DNA from: Caprimulgus europaeus
Taxonomy: Eukaryota; Chordata; Aves; Caprimulgiformes; Caprimulgidae
Direction of reading: 5' to 3'
Assembly: GCA_907165065.1 (NCBI GenBank)
Contig: OU015523.1
Location: forward strand, 21,913,834 to 21,977,833
Length of the DNA: 64,000 bases
Below are positions 61,646 through 64,000 of this stretch, piece by piece. Numbering within the stretch: the stretch's first letter is position 1; every line of letters starts with the position of its first letter. Below the pieces are notes generated by a model. The model was given only the letters and a program-made list of their open reading frames with translations. It was not told the origin of the DNA and did no database searches. A program made the position numbers and the translations under genes.

Positions 61646-64000
61646 TAATCAGAACTAACCAAACATTAAAAAAATATTCGCATCAAGTTGACAGTCTGGA
61701 TGACACCTCAAAATTGTTATAGTGTACTCTTTCATGTAGACCTTAAAGTTTTGGGCTCGGTTTGGACTGTGATTTTTAAATTTTTTTTTAAGAGAGTGGA
61801 GATCTTGTGTACATGTGTTAACTGCCACCAATTAACAGTTCTATTAGACAGACTTTCTATGTCTGTAGCTTTTAATTGGGCAGACATGAAACAGACAGAA
61901 ATTTACAGTCTAGTAATTTTTGAAGATCAGTGACAAATACAAAGGGTGGGATGGGAGCAGGAGGTTGCAGCAGCAGAGTTTCTTGCCTAGAAATGTTTTG
62001 TGTATTTCACCTCTGCTTGTACCAACCCCAGCAGTTCTGGAATTGATGATTTAAGGCTACACGGCATGTGAGTTTTCAAAGAAAATGGGAACATGATGAA
62101 AGGTCACCCTGATATGTCAAGGTGTTTGGTGAACACCACCATACCTGCAACCAAGGCTAGTCCCTTGCCTATGCCTTGGGCCACCCTTCCTGCATGGAGC
62201 TGGCCTTTATGAGGTGCCTTCCAGTGTGCCCACTCAGCCTGGGCACAAGAGACTCCCACTGCTGGCACTGCAGCATGAGTCCAGGGCTTCCGTGACATAG
62301 GAGAGCTCACAAGCAAGTCCACAGCTGTAAACCACCTCTCTTGCCCTTCCTGCTCATCGACGCTATTTTGAACACTGTGTTGGTGTTCATAAAATGGAAG
62401 CTGCCCCCTCAATCAGTAGTGTTGGTAAATATGAACAAGCATATATTCTTGAACTGGAAAACAGATTTCTGGAGTCCATGGGCCAAATTTCTAGCATGCA
62501 GGAAGGTAAATGAGCTGGACGTAGGTCTACACAGCATTCATAACCTTCAATATGCAAATGCGCATGGATCAAAGTGTGTTAACACGATAAGAACAAAGTT
62601 GTGATGTAACCAACGCCACATCAAATTACTTCTTTCTTTCTCTGTAGATGCTAAGGGACCTAGCTAATTTTAAGTGTTTGGTCTGTCCCCTCAGCTGTAC
62701 AGAATGCCAGGTTTCTGGTAAAACAAAAGTAATAAAACAGACTCCCTGTCTCCTCCATCCCAGCCCCTGCGTTGAAACTGCAGCAGTGTAGCTCTGAAAG
62801 TAATATACAAATGTGCATCTAAGAAACAACATTTAGACTTAACTAAATTACCACTTATTTAAATACCCTCTGTGTCATCCTAGGGACTGATTATTTTTAA
62901 AGAGCAGCTCCTCTGGAGATGATAGCATGGATTATGTGATCATAAAATCAGTGTAAATGGGATCAGAAGCAGATCCATTAACTAATTAGGGAGTGTAGTG
63001 TGATCTTATTTTATTGCACTGTACCCAGGCTGTATGATTATTATTCCAAGTGACAGATATTTGTTTTCCAGCACTTAATTTGTACATAGAGTTAATGGTA
63101 ATGCATCCACAAACTGATATTGCTAATACACAGTATTAGCATAGCTCACTCTGTCTCCAGCTTCTGCTTGGAAAAGGATTCCAAAAGGAGAGAAAATAGC
63201 TCAGACTCAGTGGAATAATGGTATTTTCTGTGTTATACAGTGAACCATTTCAGCCCAATGTGTGACGAAAATAGAGATTATTATTTATTTTTCATGGTAG
63301 TGGAAACTGTTTTCAATAGATTGTGATTTCTATCCAGGTATAGTATTTGCTTCTCCTGGAAGGACAAAAATTCTGTAGACAGATTTTTGCCTGTCTTTAA
63401 ACCTTTCACCAGATGACTAATTCCCAAGGTTTAATAGCTGGTAGATATCTGTGCACATAAGTAAGAGAAATTAGTTCATCAAGGAACTGTATCATGCTTC
63501 CAACATGTGACAACATGAGTGCCTCTTCACCATCTGTTATTTGTGTGACGATTTTATTATGCAAATGACAGTACACACTGTGCTCTAAACAAAGGGAAAT
63601 GATTCGCCTTACAGTATGTTGCGACTGCCAGGCTTCTGTGTCAGCCCTGAAACAAATAGTGAAAACAACAGAGGCATACAGAATATCTTTGGTTCTTCTA
63701 CATGTCTTCCCACAAGGGAGCAAATATGCTTAGGAAGAATTTGTTTCTTATATGTACTGTGACTCATAAAGACTGGTAGGTAATAAAATAGCAAGCAGTA
63801 GGTGAATGAAACTAAATCAAGGTGAGGTTTGAAGGCTGAAAATAGACTGAAGAGACAATTCTGCAAAATTATGGAGAGTCCTAAAATTCTCTGGTCTCAC
63901 TGAGAGCCAAAAACATGGAACTGGTCCTCTAAACCATCTTCAACAGACAAAAACTATTGTTGTGGGAAAGGATTGGAAGTACATATCCTGGTTTAAAAGT

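Larger units (their letters stand above)
59347..64000. other. Unassigned AT-rich DNA to the window end
   Basis: No gene or repeat family was recognised. It contains a T14 run (59700-59713), a GA repeat (60907-60922), an A/C tract (61596-61645), and an AT-rich stretch at about 62860-63330 with homeodomain-like TAATTA/ATTA words that has the look of conserved non-coding DNA but cannot be confirmed. Confidence 0.45.

Noticed and set aside
63980-64000. Possible start of another LTR (ATCCTGGTTTAAAAG)
   Set aside because: It shares only a short word with the terminal block of the 38-kb LTR and is cut off by the window end.
1-64000. tRNA genes, rRNA, CRISPR arrays, bacterial operons
   Set aside because: No tRNA B-box with a matching A-box, no regularly spaced repeats and no prokaryotic gene organisation were seen; the repeat content is avian.

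Overview
The window looks like gene-free DNA from a bird, either intergenic or from inside a large intron. It is AT-rich and poor in CpG. Its recognisable content is almost entirely transposable-element debris of avian type: several CR1 non-LTR retrotransposon copies (5'-truncated, with the ATTCTATG-type 3' end of avian CR1), LTRs resembling families I know from bird genomes, and a few very old amniote repeats (MIR-type SINE and older CR1/L3-like LINE remnants). I found no convincing host protein-coding exon, tRNA, rRNA, CpG-island promoter or CRISPR array. Almost all longer open frames are CR1 reverse-transcriptase pieces, antisense shadows of repeats, or of a length expected by chance in 64 kb of AT-rich DNA.

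Layout. 1-1.8 kb: unassigned. 1.8-2.7 kb: CR1 copy on the minus strand. About 4.0-6.0 kb: the largest CR1 copy (minus, about 2 kb), carrying most of the reverse-transcriptase domain of ORF2 but broken by a frameshift, stop codons and a change in the catalytic motif. 6.4-8.0 kb: an old MIR SINE, a G-run cluster and an ancient LINE remnant. 8-26 kb: long unassigned AT-rich DNA with simple repeats and one CpG-enriched block near 17.8-18.1 kb. 26.2-27.2 kb: an LTR of about 1 kb (minus) with degenerate internal tandem units. 29.4-29.7 kb: an old CR1 3' end. 36.7-38.7 kb: a cluster of two CR1 fragments and a truncated LTR. 41.95-42.33 kb: a compact solo LTR (minus) flanked by a perfect 5-bp duplication. 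44.0-44.2 kb: a second MIR. 48.1-49.0 kb: a probable MIR fragment and an ancient LINE remnant. 59.0-59.3 kb: a short CR1 3' end (plus) of the same type as the 4-6 kb copy, in opposite orientation. The rest is unassigned.

No genes act together here. The elements record layers of insertion: MIR and L3-like LINEs oldest, then diverged CR1 (29.4 kb, 37.4 kb), then better-preserved CR1 and the LTRs. I found no new biological system. The best second looks are the solo LTR at 41.95 kb, the structured LTR at 26.2 kb, the ancient SINE/LINE relics (possible conserved regulatory DNA), and two weak leads: a CpG-enriched block near 17.9 kb and an armadillo-like open frame near 42.6 kb.
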